A stretch of DNA of 42,061 nucleotides from Goleter apudmare HA4340-LM2 (GTDB lineage Bacteria > Cyanobacteriota > Cyanobacteriia > Cyanobacteriales > Nostocaceae), in NCBI GenBank assembly GCA_019359495.1, contig JAHHHF010000012.1:1-42061 (forward strand). Reading direction: 5' to 3'. The position numbers and the translations under genes were made by a program. Below, one piece after another: positions 8,415-16,463 of the stretch; positions within the stretch are counted from its first letter, which is position 1; every line of letters begins with the position of its first letter. A model generated the notes under the pieces. It was not told the DNA's origin, searched no databases, and worked only from the letters and a program-made list of their open reading frames with translations.

Positions 8415-9932
8415 ATGGCTAATAGCGATTGCATAAAAAATAATTATGAAAGCTTGTATGTAGAGGATTTATGCTCACTAGTAGGGCTTGTTAAAAAAAC
8501 AGTCCCCGTGACCAAACCACCATTATTTCAAACAACTGATGATGCTCCCGTAATGACTTCTCACCCTTACTTATCAGGAGCGCAAGCTTGTTTAGGTAAA
8601 ACTCTTTGGGATGATATTGAAGGTGTTCCTTGTTTTCGGCGCTTTTTTGGTCAAGGTTTTATAGAACACAACATCATTAAAGAAAACCCGGAAACCAACA
8701 GAATAGAACTTGTAGCTGGGAATGCAGCCTGGGAAATTATTCAGAAATTTAACCCAGAAGTTGCTTATATGTTTTTAGTTTTTGCGTCTTGCGCCACGGA
8801 TTTAGATCAACCTTGGTCAGGTGCATTTACCATCAAAGGAACTGATTTAATTAAAACTTTTGGTTGGAGTAATAGAACAGATTTAAGTTTAGGTAATAAG
8901 CTGAAAAAACTCGGAATTCTTGCCCAGCAAGTAGCCCACCTGAGTATTACCATTAATGAGCTTGATCTAAAGCGGATGAAATATTCAGCCGAAATTCAAG
9001 CTATGTGGCGGTTGAAGCTTAGATATGAAGGAGACGTATCTCCAACCGTGGAACATAATCAGCCTAATAAAGTTAGCAATGAGACTGACGAGCCTACAGA
9101 GTTATTCATCACGGTTGGGGCTAATGACTGGGTTCGACCGTTTCAGGATTTAGACAACTATCGCTCACTGTATGAGTACGGACTTTTAGCTAAAAGCACT
9201 CTGCAAATCAATCCCTATCAAAATCCGATGGCTGCAAAGCTAGCAGTATTCCTAACCATAATGAGCCGAATTAAAATTGATGGAGAATACAAGGTAGGAA
9301 CATTACTAAAACGGATAGGATATCTTTCAGAAACACAATTGCAGGAGCTTCAGAGTACGAGTAATCGTTATAAAAGAAAGGAACTAATTGAACAGTGGGA
9401 TAATGCTTTACTAAGCCTACAAGATTTGGGTTGGCAAATTAGTTTTGATTTAGTTACCTACCCAGAATCAATTCAACCAATTTGGGTATTACCAGAAGAT
9501 AAAAATATAGAAGGGCAGCGACGACCCAATGGGTGGCTAAACATTTGGCTAGAAGCCAAAGTAATTATCAAACCTACGACAAAAATTCAGGAAAAGCTAG
9601 AAGCGATTAACGCTCCTGCACTTCCAGTTAGCAAGCCCAAGCCTTACTCTGAGACAAACCTTAAAACTGTACTTACCGAGAGTAAAGATTCGCACCCTAA
9701 CCAGCAAAAAACCACAGCGGTAGAAAATAGCCAAAAACTAATTCCTGGATGGGCGTTGGAAGAAGCTTTGAAACTAAGAGGATGGACTAAATCGCATCTT
9801 GCAGAGCGACTGGGCTTGCAAAAATCGCTTCCTGGCAAGTGGTGCAATGGAACCCGTAAGATTCAAGCCCTTCATCTAAAACTGCTTTGGGAGTGGTTAG
9901 CTCCAGAATTGAACCAAGTTCTGAGCGATTAA
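8415..9932 (+). CDS. 505-aa plasmid protein with C-terminal helix-turn-helix, possible replication factor
   Basis: The long N-terminal region (1-400) has no motif I can name, but contains stretches that could be winged-helix folds (around 120-190 and 265-330). Residues 400-445 form a polar linker. Residues 447-500 form an XRE-like helix-turn-helix (ALKLRGWTKSHLAERLG, then KWCNGTRKI). It sits directly upstream of a repeat-rich region with iteron-like units and the CyRepA1 gene, so it may bind the origin or regulate replication. It could equally be an unrelated regulator. A hairpin at 10126-10168 could end its transcript. Confidence 0.6.
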   Translation: MANSDCIKNNYESLYVEDLCSLVGLVKKTVPVTKPPLFQTTDDAPVMTSHPYLSGAQACLGKTLWDDIEGVPCFRRFFGQGFIEHNIIKENPETNRIELVAGNAAWEIIQKFNPEVAYMFLVFASCATDLDQPWSGAFTIKGTDLIKTFGWSNRTDLSLGNKLKKLGILAQQVAHLSITINELDLKRMKYSAEIQAMWRLKLRYEGDVSPTVEHNQPNKVSNETDEPTELFITVGANDWVRPFQDLDNYRSLYEYGLLAKSTLQINPYQNPMAAKLAVFLTIMSRIKIDGEYKVGTLLKRIGYLSETQLQELQSTSNRYKRKELIEQWDNALLSLQDLGWQISFDLVTYPESIQPIWVLPEDKNIEGQRRPNGWLNIWLEAKVIIKPTTKIQEKLEAINAPALPVSKPKPYSETNLKTVLTESKDSHPNQQKTTAVENSQKLIPGWALEEALKLRGWTKSHLAERLGLQKSLPGKWCNGTRKIQALHLKLLWEWLAPELNQVLSD

Positions 9933-10125
9933 AACCGCGCCCACGCCTGTCTACTTGGGGTAATGCTAGGAGGCTGGCTGAAATGCTCATTTAGCGCTTC
10001 TCAACTGCCATACCCTACATTGTCTACTCTCCCTAAAATCACCTTACATTCTGTCTACTTCTCTAGAATCGGGTAATAGTTTTTTTAACCTTTTTTTAAA
10101 CTAATCCTTACATCCGACTTAAAAT

Positions 10126-10168
10126 AAACAGCCCCAAATCCCTTTCAATAAAAGGTTTAGGGCTGTTT
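10126..10168 (+). terminator. Hairpin downstream of the HTH gene
   Basis: AAACAGCCC at 10126-10134 pairs with GGGCTGTTT at 10160-10168, and the inner CCCTTT/AAAGG bases can extend the stem. It is followed by CTATCTTT. This is compatible with a rho-independent stop for the 505-aa gene, though its T tract is weak. Confidence 0.5.
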
Positions 10169-10187
10169 CTATCTTTCCAGCTTCAAG

Positions 10188-10255
10188 TTATTCTCAATAA
10201 GTAAAAAGCTGAAACCATTGATAAATCGTTTGTCTACTCAGCTTATTGAGAATAA
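10188..10255. repeat. 14-bp perfect inverted repeat in the origin region
   Basis: TTATTCTCAATAAG at 10188-10201 is the exact reverse complement of CTTATTGAGAATAA at 10242-10255, with a 40-base loop that contains one TGTCTAC heptamer. It could be a binding site for a dimeric initiator or repressor. Confidence 0.65.
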
Positions 10256-10305
10256 AAACCCGAAACTATTTACTCCATATAGCTTTGAGTGGGTAGACAA
10301 GTTTT

Positions 10306-10371
10306 TCTAGAATCCCCCTACGAAATCTATAGGATCGCCCTACGCCACTTATAGGATCGACCTACGCATTT
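10306..10371 (+). repeat. Three tandem 22-bp iterons
   Basis: Units start at 10306, 10328 and 10350. All share the core AxAATC or AGGATC followed by CCCTACG or ACCTACG. The second and third differ at one base over their first 18 positions, and the first is more diverged. The exact head-to-tail 22-bp period (two helical turns) upstream of cyRepA1 is what iteron origins show. Confidence 0.7.
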
Positions 10372-10643
10372 TTTTTGAAACCTTTGTGAATCAGGAGTTC
10401 CAGCTTGGTAGACAAGCTTAATTAAGTTAATTAAGTTAAGCAGACTCGATTTTTCAGGGTCAAAAAAGCGGGATGGTATGAAAGAAGGTTGTTCCGTATC
10501 GGAATAGCCACCGTGAAGATTTCTATACAAATTTCAAGCGTATCTAACGTCTCAAGTCAATCGCTTTCCCCTTCACCTTTCTCTCTTTTGTGTCCCATTC
10601 CCGGACTATTGAGGTGTAATACTGGCAGAAGGGGTGATGCCTC

Positions 10644-13600
10644 ATGAACGACAACACCCCCAACCTTTACCCGAATAACCTCACACCTGCCGAGTACCAC
10701 GAACTTGCCGCTAAGAGCGCCATCCACCCCGCGCTGATCGATCGCAATTTCATCCACATCGTAGGAGAAGTAGTTTTTTCTTACCTGTTCATCTCCAATG
10801 CCATCCCCCGTAAAAACGCTGGTAGAGTCACAGATGGCTTCTTAAAGCAGTACCAGCACGCCACTTCGGGGGGATTATGGATTAGCGGACTTGACCCTCA
10901 AAACAACTGGCAACCGATGGAATGGGGGCGCTTTAAGCCTTCCCTACCCCGAATTGACCAAGAAAAGGGCAAGCCCGTCAAATACGAATCACCACCCAAA
11001 ACGCCCAACCGTGTCACCTACTTCGATATTCCCGACTGCATTTGGGATTTAGTAGCGCAACGGTACAATATCAAGCGGTATCATTCCCCCCTAGCGCTGC
11101 GCTTGCAAGATAGGCTTAATCCGCGCTTATTTTGGGAATGGGTACAGAAACACCCAGAAATCCCCATAATCCTGTGTGAAGGCGAAAAGAAAGCCGCTAG
11201 CTTGTTAAGTCTGGGATTTGTGGCGATCGCCCTCCCCGGTATCTGGAACGGACGGGTTGGGAAAAAAGATTTTGACGAACGCCTGCACCCCGATTTAATG
11301 CCAGTAGCACAAAAGGGGCGCAAGTTTATCATCCTCTTCGACCACGAAACAAAACTTAAAACTCGTTGGTCAGTCTTCCAAGCCACCGTGCGTACTGGCA
11401 AGACAATTGAGGCCGTTGGTTGTCACTGTGAGGTAGCATTGCTACCAGGGCCAGAAAAAGGCGTAGATGATTTTGTTGTTGCCCGTGGCGAAAAAGCCGA
11501 CGAGTTACTGAGTGCGATCGTCGATGATGCCAAAAGCCTTAAAGATTACCAGCGCTCTTACTTCCAAAAACACCGGGGACTAAGCAGCAGATACAAACCA
11601 CATATTACAGTAAATGTCAAGTATCTAACTCAAGCCTTGGACGTTCAAGATTTAGAGGAAGAATCCCTTAACAGTCAGGGGGGAGAGAGGGTTCAAAGGG
11701 GAAGTGTTAATGAGCAATTCCCCCACAGCCCCCAACCCCAGAGAGGACAAGGTGCGCTCACTCTCCCACTCCCCCACCACCCCACCTTCCAACTACCCCA
11801 ATCTGGATTGGTGGCCCTATGGAGTGACATGGGTACAGGTAAAACCGAGCTAATGCGGCGCTGGCGTGACAAAAACCCAGATAAAAAATTCCTCAACAAT
11901 GGACATCGGGTTAACTTGCTCAAAAACCTGTCAAATCGCCTGCAAACAGAAATATATTCCGCACTCCAGCATGGAGATTTAGCCAAAGTACAAGCTCTCA
12001 GCATCACCATCGACAGCTTGCACAAACTCAATACCAACGCCCTCAATTACGGCTGTGTCTTTATTGATGAAGCCTGCCAGTACTTAACGCACCTCTTACA
12101 CAGCAAAACTTGCAAGGAGCATCGGGCTGCAATTCTTGAAGTCCTAGAATATCTCGTGTATAATGCGCCACTAGTGGTAATCGCCGACGCCCACATGGAC
12201 GATGTGACAGTAGACTTCTTCCGGGCAATGCGTCCTTCATGGGAAGTACCATACATCATCAAAAATAATTGGAAAAATGGCGATCGCTTAGTTTATTGGT
12301 ATGAAGGCGATAATTCTTCTGCCCTAGTCGCTCAGATTTCGGCAGCGCTGATGATGGGACAGAAGATCATGGTGGTTTCTGACTCGAAGCGCTTTATTAA
12401 GAAACTTGAACAGTCGCTTTCTATGTCGGTGCGGGTGGAAGACTCAGATGAGCAGGAGCAGGGTATCGGGTGTCAGGTTTTGGGTGTTGAGGAAGAAAGC
12501 ACAGCAGCGCCTACAGCCCCATACACTTCAGATGGCAGTCTAGGGGAAAGTGTCTCACCCATAACGGGAGAAACCAGAGTACACAACTTTGCTGACCACA
12601 GTTCCCAGCCCCAGAGGGAACCCCTAGCCCCCATACCAACTCATGGCACTACACCCCAGACCTGCAACCCCATACCAACTCATGGCACTACACCCCAGAC
12701 CTGCAACCCCACACCCCTAAAAGTATGGGCGATTCACTCTGAAAACTCCGGGAGTGAAGAAAATGTCGCCTTCATTAAAGATATAACTAACGCTGTCAAG
12801 AGCCTAGATGCCCTTTTAACCTCTCCTAGCTTGGGTACAGGGGTCGATATCCCTGAATATCATTTTGATGCCGTTTTTGGCGTTTTTCACGGGGTTTCCC
12901 AAACTGCTACTGAGTGCGCCCAACAACTCTGGCGCTATCGCCCAAAAGTACCAATTCACGTTTGGGTAGCACCACGACCTCCCTTTGGCTACCTTGACAC
13001 CAACGCCACCAAAATCAAAGAACGGTTACTGCAAACCAATGAAATGACAGCTTTCCTGCTGCGGATTGACCGGGAAACTGGCAAGCGGGGCGCAGAGAAA
13101 GACTGGGCATTAGATGCGTACTGCCAAATCATGGCTTCTCGTCATCAATCAATCAACAATCTGCGGGCTGATTTACGCGACTTGTTGAGTGAGATGGGCA
13201 ATCAAATTATACCTATGGGTGCGGAGTCCGATAAACTAGCCCAGGAGCGTCTGAAAGATGCCGGTGCTGCTTTAGATATTGCTTATTACGCAGCTGTTGC
13301 TAAAGCCAAAGATATTTCTCCTACCGAATATCGCCAGCGTACTAGCAAAGACTACCTTACACCGTCAGAAGTGTTTGAATGCGAAAAATTCCGCATACTC
13401 GATGCTTATGGGATGTCCGTAACTCCTCTTCTGGTGGAAAAAGACAACTCAGGCAGATTGTCTAGGGCGATCGCCCATTTAGAAGCAATTCTATCAGAGC
13501 CAGAGGGCACAATTCTGGATGCACGTACCGGAAGACAATACCCTTCCCCGCCAAGAATTGTGGCAGACAAAGACCTCCAGGAGCGATTCCATCTCCCATT

Positions 13601-14129
13601 GTGCATGGACTGGGGCAATTACTCGGCGCGGTGGTTGGCTAGGTTTAACTTGGGACTGCATGATATTCTCAAACGCTTAGTAGCAGGTGTTGAGATTACT
13701 GCTAATGACCCCGACTTATTGAGAATGACCGATATCGCCAAATATTGTGCGCCTCATGTTAAAGCGATTTTGGGTTTCACAGTTCCCTCTAACTGCCAAC
13801 CAATATGGCTGTTGGGGGTTTTGCTAGAACAACTGGGATTAAAACTGGTTGACCATAAAGTTGGGCCACGAGGTAAACAGGTTAAACATTTCTCGCTATC
13901 TCAAGAGGAATTGGATTTTGCTCATGCGGTAATTGCCCACCGTGCCAATAAACGTGCCCAAAAGGAAGAACGGGCGAGACAAGCAGCCCTTGACCAACAG
14001 CGATATCAGGCTGCAATGCAGACTAGATATGGTGAGCAGTGCGTTGCGGGGGTTCCCCCCGTTGAAGCAACTGCGTTCCCGAAGGGTGTTGCGTCGCCAA
14101 ACAGCCCTGTATCCACCCCCCCCCCATAA
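10644..14129 (+). CDS. cyRepA1: CyRepA1-family plasmid replication protein (DUF3854 Toprim-like plus helicase)
   Basis: A 1161-aa protein. Residues 165-200 match the DUF3854/Toprim-like signature (HPEIPIILCEGEKKAASLLS, then LPGIWNG), as in primase-like replication proteins of cyanobacterial plasmids. A P-loop, MGTGKT, lies near residue 395, and VFIDEACQYL near 475 fits a Walker B box of a superfamily 2-like helicase. A proline-rich linker near 630-690 contains two 13-codon tandem copies. The start has an AGGGGTG ribosome site about 8 bases upstream. The reading frame ends at TAA just after a C10 run, while a well-formed C-terminal tail continues in the +1 frame, so the gene is probably frameshifted at its end. 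Priming and unwinding at the adjacent origin is the expected role. Confidence 0.85.
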   Translation: MNDNTPNLYPNNLTPAEYHELAAKSAIHPALIDRNFIHIVGEVVFSYLFISNAIPRKNAGRVTDGFLKQYQHATSGGLWISGLDPQNNWQPMEWGRFKPSLPRIDQEKGKPVKYESPPKTPNRVTYFDIPDCIWDLVAQRYNIKRYHSPLALRLQDRLNPRLFWEWVQKHPEIPIILCEGEKKAASLLSLGFVAIALPGIWNGRVGKKDFDERLHPDLMPVAQKGRKFIILFDHETKLKTRWSVFQATVRTGKTIEAVGCHCEVALLPGPEKGVDDFVVARGEKADELLSAIVDDAKSLKDYQRSYFQKHRGLSSRYKPHITVNVKYLTQALDVQDLEEESLNSQGGERVQRGSVNEQFPHSPQPQRGQGALTLPLPHHPTFQLPQSGLVALWSDMGTGKTELMRRWRDKNPDKKFLNNGHRVNLLKNLSNRLQTEIYSALQHGDLAKVQALSITIDSLHKLNTNALNYGCVFIDEACQYLTHLLHSKTCKEHRAAILEVLEYLVYNAPLVVIADAHMDDVTVDFFRAMRPSWEVPYIIKNNWKNGDRLVYWYEGDNSSALVAQISAALMMGQKIMVVSDSKRFIKKLEQSLSMSVRVEDSDEQEQGIGCQVLGVEEESTAAPTAPYTSDGSLGESVSPITGETRVHNFADHSSQPQREPLAPIPTHGTTPQTCNPIPTHGTTPQTCNPTPLKVWAIHSENSGSEENVAFIKDITNAVKSLDALLTSPSLGTGVDIPEYHFDAVFGVFHGVSQTATECAQQLWRYRPKVPIHVWVAPRPPFGYLDTNATKIKERLLQTNEMTAFLLRIDRETGKRGAEKDWALDAYCQIMASRHQSINNLRADLRDLLSEMGNQIIPMGAESDKLAQERLKDAGAALDIAYYAAVAKAKDISPTEYRQRTSKDYLTPSEVFECEKFRILDAYGMSVTPLLVEKDNSGRLSRAIAHLEAILSEPEGTILDARTGRQYPSPPRIVADKDLQERFHLPLCMDWGNYSARWLARFNLGLHDILKRLVAGVEITANDPDLLRMTDIAKYCAPHVKAILGFTVPSNCQPIWLLGVLLEQLGLKLVDHKVGPRGKQVKHFSLSQEELDFAHAVIAHRANKRAQKEERARQAALDQQRYQAAMQTRYGEQCVAGVPPVEATAFPKGVASPNSPVSTPPP
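12632..12709 (+). repeat. 39-bp in-frame tandem duplication in cyRepA1
   Basis: Two copies (12632-12670 and 12671-12709) encode PIPTHGTTPQTCN twice in the linker between helicase halves. The unit is exactly 13 codons, so the frame is kept. It looks like a recent slippage event in a tolerant linker. Confidence 0.85.
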
Positions 14130-14165
14130 TGGTATAGGGGAACCCCCATTGTCGGGGGTGGATAC
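14109..14165. repeat. 12-bp inverted repeat at the CyRepA1 frameshift site
   Basis: GTATCCACCCCC (14109-14120) and GGGGGTGGATAC (14154-14165) are perfect reverse complements that flank the stop codon and the C10 run. The preceding 70 or so bases, rich in GTTCCC and GCGTTGCG motifs, resemble short dispersed repeats of Nostoc genomes, so a small repeat element may have inserted here. Confidence 0.6.
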
Positions 14166-14412
14166 TAAAATTGAGAGCATCGATTTTGGAGATTGTGAAC
14201 CAGAAGATGGAGAAAACACCCCAATAAAAGCTTGTGTTGAATTACTAAGGGAGGGCATTAAGAATGGAGTTACGGCTGTAAAAGCCATCCTAAGCAGTTG
14301 GAGTGAAGAGCGGCGGTGGTGTGCAGTTCTGCTGCTTGAGGAAATTGCAGCTGCGGAACTACGTAGATTGGAACAAATAATACCGGACTTTTATATGTGG
14401 TTGAGTTTGTAA
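14125..14412 (+). pseudogene. Out-of-frame C-terminal tail of CyRepA1
   Basis: In the +1 frame after the C10 run, about 95 residues continue to a TAA at 14410-14412. They include VTAVKAILSSWSEERRW, AVLLLEEI and a C-terminal PDFYMWLSL. The protein-like composition and its position directly after the main frame suggest it is the original C-terminus, reached by removing one C from the run at 14116-14125. A longer open frame from 13933 exists, but its first part overlaps the replication gene and reads as shadow sequence. Confidence 0.65.
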
Positions 14413-14421
14413 CTATCTAAC

Positions 14422-14601
14422 GGGACTTAAACATTTTTGAGGCAGAAACAAGCCTCAAACCCATGCAGGGCAAGACAAATACACCAAAGGCTTAAAAATG
14501 CTTGAAACCCAGATATATCAAGAAACTAGGCAAAACGATGTCAAAGTCTCTCTGTATATACGTTTGATGTTTTTTTTCGGGCTACTTTTTGTCTAAGTCC
14601 C
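14422..14601. mobile_element. MITE-like element of about 180 bp with CTAA flanks
   Basis: The left end (GGGACTTAAACA) and right end (TGTCTAAGTCCC) are imperfect terminal inverted repeats with 11 of 12 bases matching. The tetramer CTAA occurs just outside each end (14417-14420 and 14603-14606), as a target duplication would, one base beyond the repeat ends. No transposase is encoded. The CTAA site would suit an IS5-type (CWAR) element. I call it a non-autonomous insertion with moderate confidence. Confidence 0.45.
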
Positions 14602-14697
14602 ACTAAATTGCTCTTCAAAAATACCTTGAACCAGTCGAGTCACCAACGTGGCACAGTTTCTGCTGCCAAACTTCAACTCCAAACTGAATTTCCCAAC

Positions 14698-14740
14698 AAA
14701 TAGGTACTAAACGGGTTTGCAGTACCTATTTAATAGGTAC
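14698..14740. terminator. Palindromic stem just after the fic gene
   Basis: GTACCTATT at 14722-14730 and AATAGGTAC at 14732-14740 form a near-perfect 19-base palindrome. A third arm, AAATAGGTAC at 14698-14707, offers an alternative stem. It lies immediately downstream of the minus-strand fic stop codon, so a terminator is likely, though a binding site is possible. Confidence 0.45.
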
Positions 14741-14745
14741 AGTAC

Positions 14746-15792
14746 TTATTTCTTGCGCCAACGCGCATCTGGGCCTCGCCCCAAACATTCCAGCCGCCCG
14801 GAGGTACGCTCCTGACGTAGGATGCGGCGAATTAGGTCAATTCCCACCGTGGGACATCGTTCCTGTAAATCCTTGATAGAAAAATCGTAAGCGATATTGC
14901 CAATAGCATCTAGCACCATAGCTGTTTTAGCACCCTTGACCGAACTGACTAACCCAACTCGCTGCTCGAACTCCCGGTACGCCGACAGCACTACTACACC
15001 CAAAAAATACTCCCACCACGGCAACAAGCTATGCTGTCCTTGATGCCAGTTTTGCGACGATTGATAAAGTGTATCGTAGTAGCTTTCTTTTGTGCGTTCT
15101 ACAATCCGTTCCAAGCTAATAAACCGACCCACTTCGTAATCAGCTTTGTATAGTAACAGTAGTGTTAGCAGCCGAGCCATCCGTCCATTGCCATCACTAA
15201 AAGGGTGGATGCACAGAAAATCCAGGATGTAAGTGGGGATGAGCAGTAATGGCTCGATTTCCTCGGACTCAAAGAGGCGGTTGAACTGTTCGTGCAACCG
15301 TTGCATTGCATCTGGTGTCGCATAAGCTGGGACTGGCTGAAACCTCACAACCTTAGAGCCATCTGGGTAAGTTTCGCTGATTTCATTATCTACCGACTTC
15401 CAGCGCCCACCCTCACCAACAGTAAACTGGTAAAGGTCACGATGCAGCTGTAACACCACTCCAGGGGTGAAAGGGATGTGAGCATAGCTGGTGTGGATGG
15501 TGGTAAGTACGTCTCGATAGCCAGCAATTTCTTGTTCGGAGCGATCGCGGGGTGTAGTTTTTTCGGCTACCAGTTCCTTGATGCGTTCCAAGGGCGCTGT
15601 GATGCCTTCTATACGGTTGGAAGACTCGGTGCTTTGAATAATCGCCGCTTGACGTAGTGTCTCCAAAACTTGGGGCGACTGTTCTTTGAATAACTCCTGC
15701 TTGCCTTTGTACTCACCAATAAGCCGGACGGTACGCAGTAGATTTTGAGTAATTGGCTGGCGTTCGATAAAGCCTGGTTCAAACGACTGCAT
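14746..15792 (-). CDS. fic: Fic-domain protein (probable AMPylase with built-in inhibitory helix)
   Basis: A 348-aa class II type Fic protein. The catalytic motif HPFSDGNGR is intact at 196-204. The N-terminal inhibitory helix motif (S/T)xxxE(G/N) is present as S58-N-R-I-E62-G63, which in such proteins blocks ATP binding until relieved. A winged-helix-like domain ends the protein (about 285-348). The family transfers AMP from ATP to a hydroxyl side chain of a target protein. The target is not visible here. It stands alone between a MITE-like element and the second parMR pair, and may act as a stress or addiction element. Confidence 0.9.
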   Translation of the reverse strand: MQSFEPGFIERQPITQNLLRTVRLIGEYKGKQELFKEQSPQVLETLRQAAIIQSTESSNRIEGITAPLERIKELVAEKTTPRDRSEQEIAGYRDVLTTIHTSYAHIPFTPGVVLQLHRDLYQFTVGEGGRWKSVDNEISETYPDGSKVVRFQPVPAYATPDAMQRLHEQFNRLFESEEIEPLLLIPTYILDFLCIHPFSDGNGRMARLLTLLLLYKADYEVGRFISLERIVERTKESYYDTLYQSSQNWHQGQHSLLPWWEYFLGVVVLSAYREFEQRVGLVSSVKGAKTAMVLDAIGNIAYDFSIKDLQERCPTVGIDLIRRILRQERTSGRLECLGRGPDARWRKK

Positions 15793-15901
15793 CGACAGTT
15801 CCTATCAACTTAACTCCACCATATTCTCATTGCCTCGTCGTTTGAGTGCGATCGCGCAATTTACGTATTTTCTGAAATGCTCAGCAGAATTCTCCTGGCA
15901 G

Positions 15902-16372
15902 TCAACCATCCCCAAAAATACTGTCCAAATCTTGTGATGAAGCTTTACCTTGAACCATTGAAGTTGGTCGCCCCTTATGTTCTGCTTCCTGCAACGTATT
16001 TTCAAGAAGAGTAGTCTTACCGTTATTGGCAGGAGCATTAGCATTTACCATCACTCCTGATTGAGGCATAACCTGATTTGGCAACACAAACTGTGGCTGT
16101 TCCACCCCCAAAGCCAAACGCATATTACTGCCGTGTTTATTAAGGGAATCCTGCGCCTCCCAACACGCAAAACGCAGCTGCTCTTGAGTATACTTCCCAT
16201 TGTGGTATCGGGCATAAGGCAACAAAGCCGCCACCAGAATATCTGCCACCTTGCGATTAACCTCATCCTTGGGCAGAGAATTCAGGTAGTCAACAACTTC
16301 CGCCATTGGGTCGCCCTCATAAGGCTGGAAACGCAGACTCAAAGAAACACGCTTTCTCCTGGTTCTACTCAT
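15902..16372 (-). CDS. parR-like: ParR-like adaptor of the second actin-like locus
   Basis: A 156-aa protein with a very basic N-terminus (MSRTRRKRVSLSLRF) and a helical middle (30-100), then a low-complexity, Gln/Asn-rich tail that ends in an acidic DLDSIFGDG. This layout, DNA-binding head and acidic tail, together with a position right after a parM-like gene, fits ParR. The start codon follows GAAGGA inside a 47-bp duplication of the end of parM. Confidence 0.65.
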   Translation of the reverse strand: MSRTRRKRVSLSLRFQPYEGDPMAEVVDYLNSLPKDEVNRKVADILVAALLPYARYHNGKYTQEQLRFACWEAQDSLNKHGSNMRLALGVEQPQFVLPNQVMPQSGVMVNANAPANNGKTTLLENTLQEAEHKGRPTSMVQGKASSQDLDSIFGDG

Positions 16373-16463
16373 TCCTTCGACTCCAGTCCCTCTAAATAAT
16401 CAAAAAGCCCAAAATTCATTCCTTCGACTCCAGTCCCACCAAATAATCAAATAGCCCAAAGCA
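16370..16463 (-). repeat. 47-bp tandem duplication at the parM-parR junction
   Basis: Two copies (16370-16416 and 16417-16463) cover the last 15 codons of the actin-like gene, its stop codon and the GAAGGA-ATG signal. The spare copy encodes a 16-codon mini-frame (MNFGLFDYLEGLESKE) whose end overlaps the parR start codon. Translation coupling from parM to parR would therefore be passed through this mini-frame. Confidence 0.8.

Larger units (their letters stand above)
9933..10643 (+). promoter_or_regulatory. Candidate replication origin and control region
   Basis: This 711-base gap has several layers of repeats. TGTCTAC or its complement occurs at 9948, 10021, 10052, 10231, 10293 and 10408. 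After two of them a TAAAATC or TAGAATC element follows about 10 bases later. Three 22-bp tandem units lie at 10306-10371. AT-rich runs lie at 10080-10125 and 10412-10440 (TTAATTAAGTTAATTAAG). This combination of iterons, an AT-rich stretch and a rep gene next door is typical of a plasmid oriV. Confidence 0.6.

Noticed and set aside
10306-10371. CRISPR array
   Set aside because: The 22-bp units are directly adjacent with no spacers, so they are iterons rather than CRISPR repeats.
13933-14124. Independent gene overlapping the end of cyRepA1
   Set aside because: The first part is shadow sequence of the replication gene; only the part after the C10 run looks coding, as its displaced tail.
15805-16044. 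79-codon frame overlapping the second ParR-like gene
   Set aside because: It overlaps the tail of a better-supported gene, has no ribosome site and no family resemblance.
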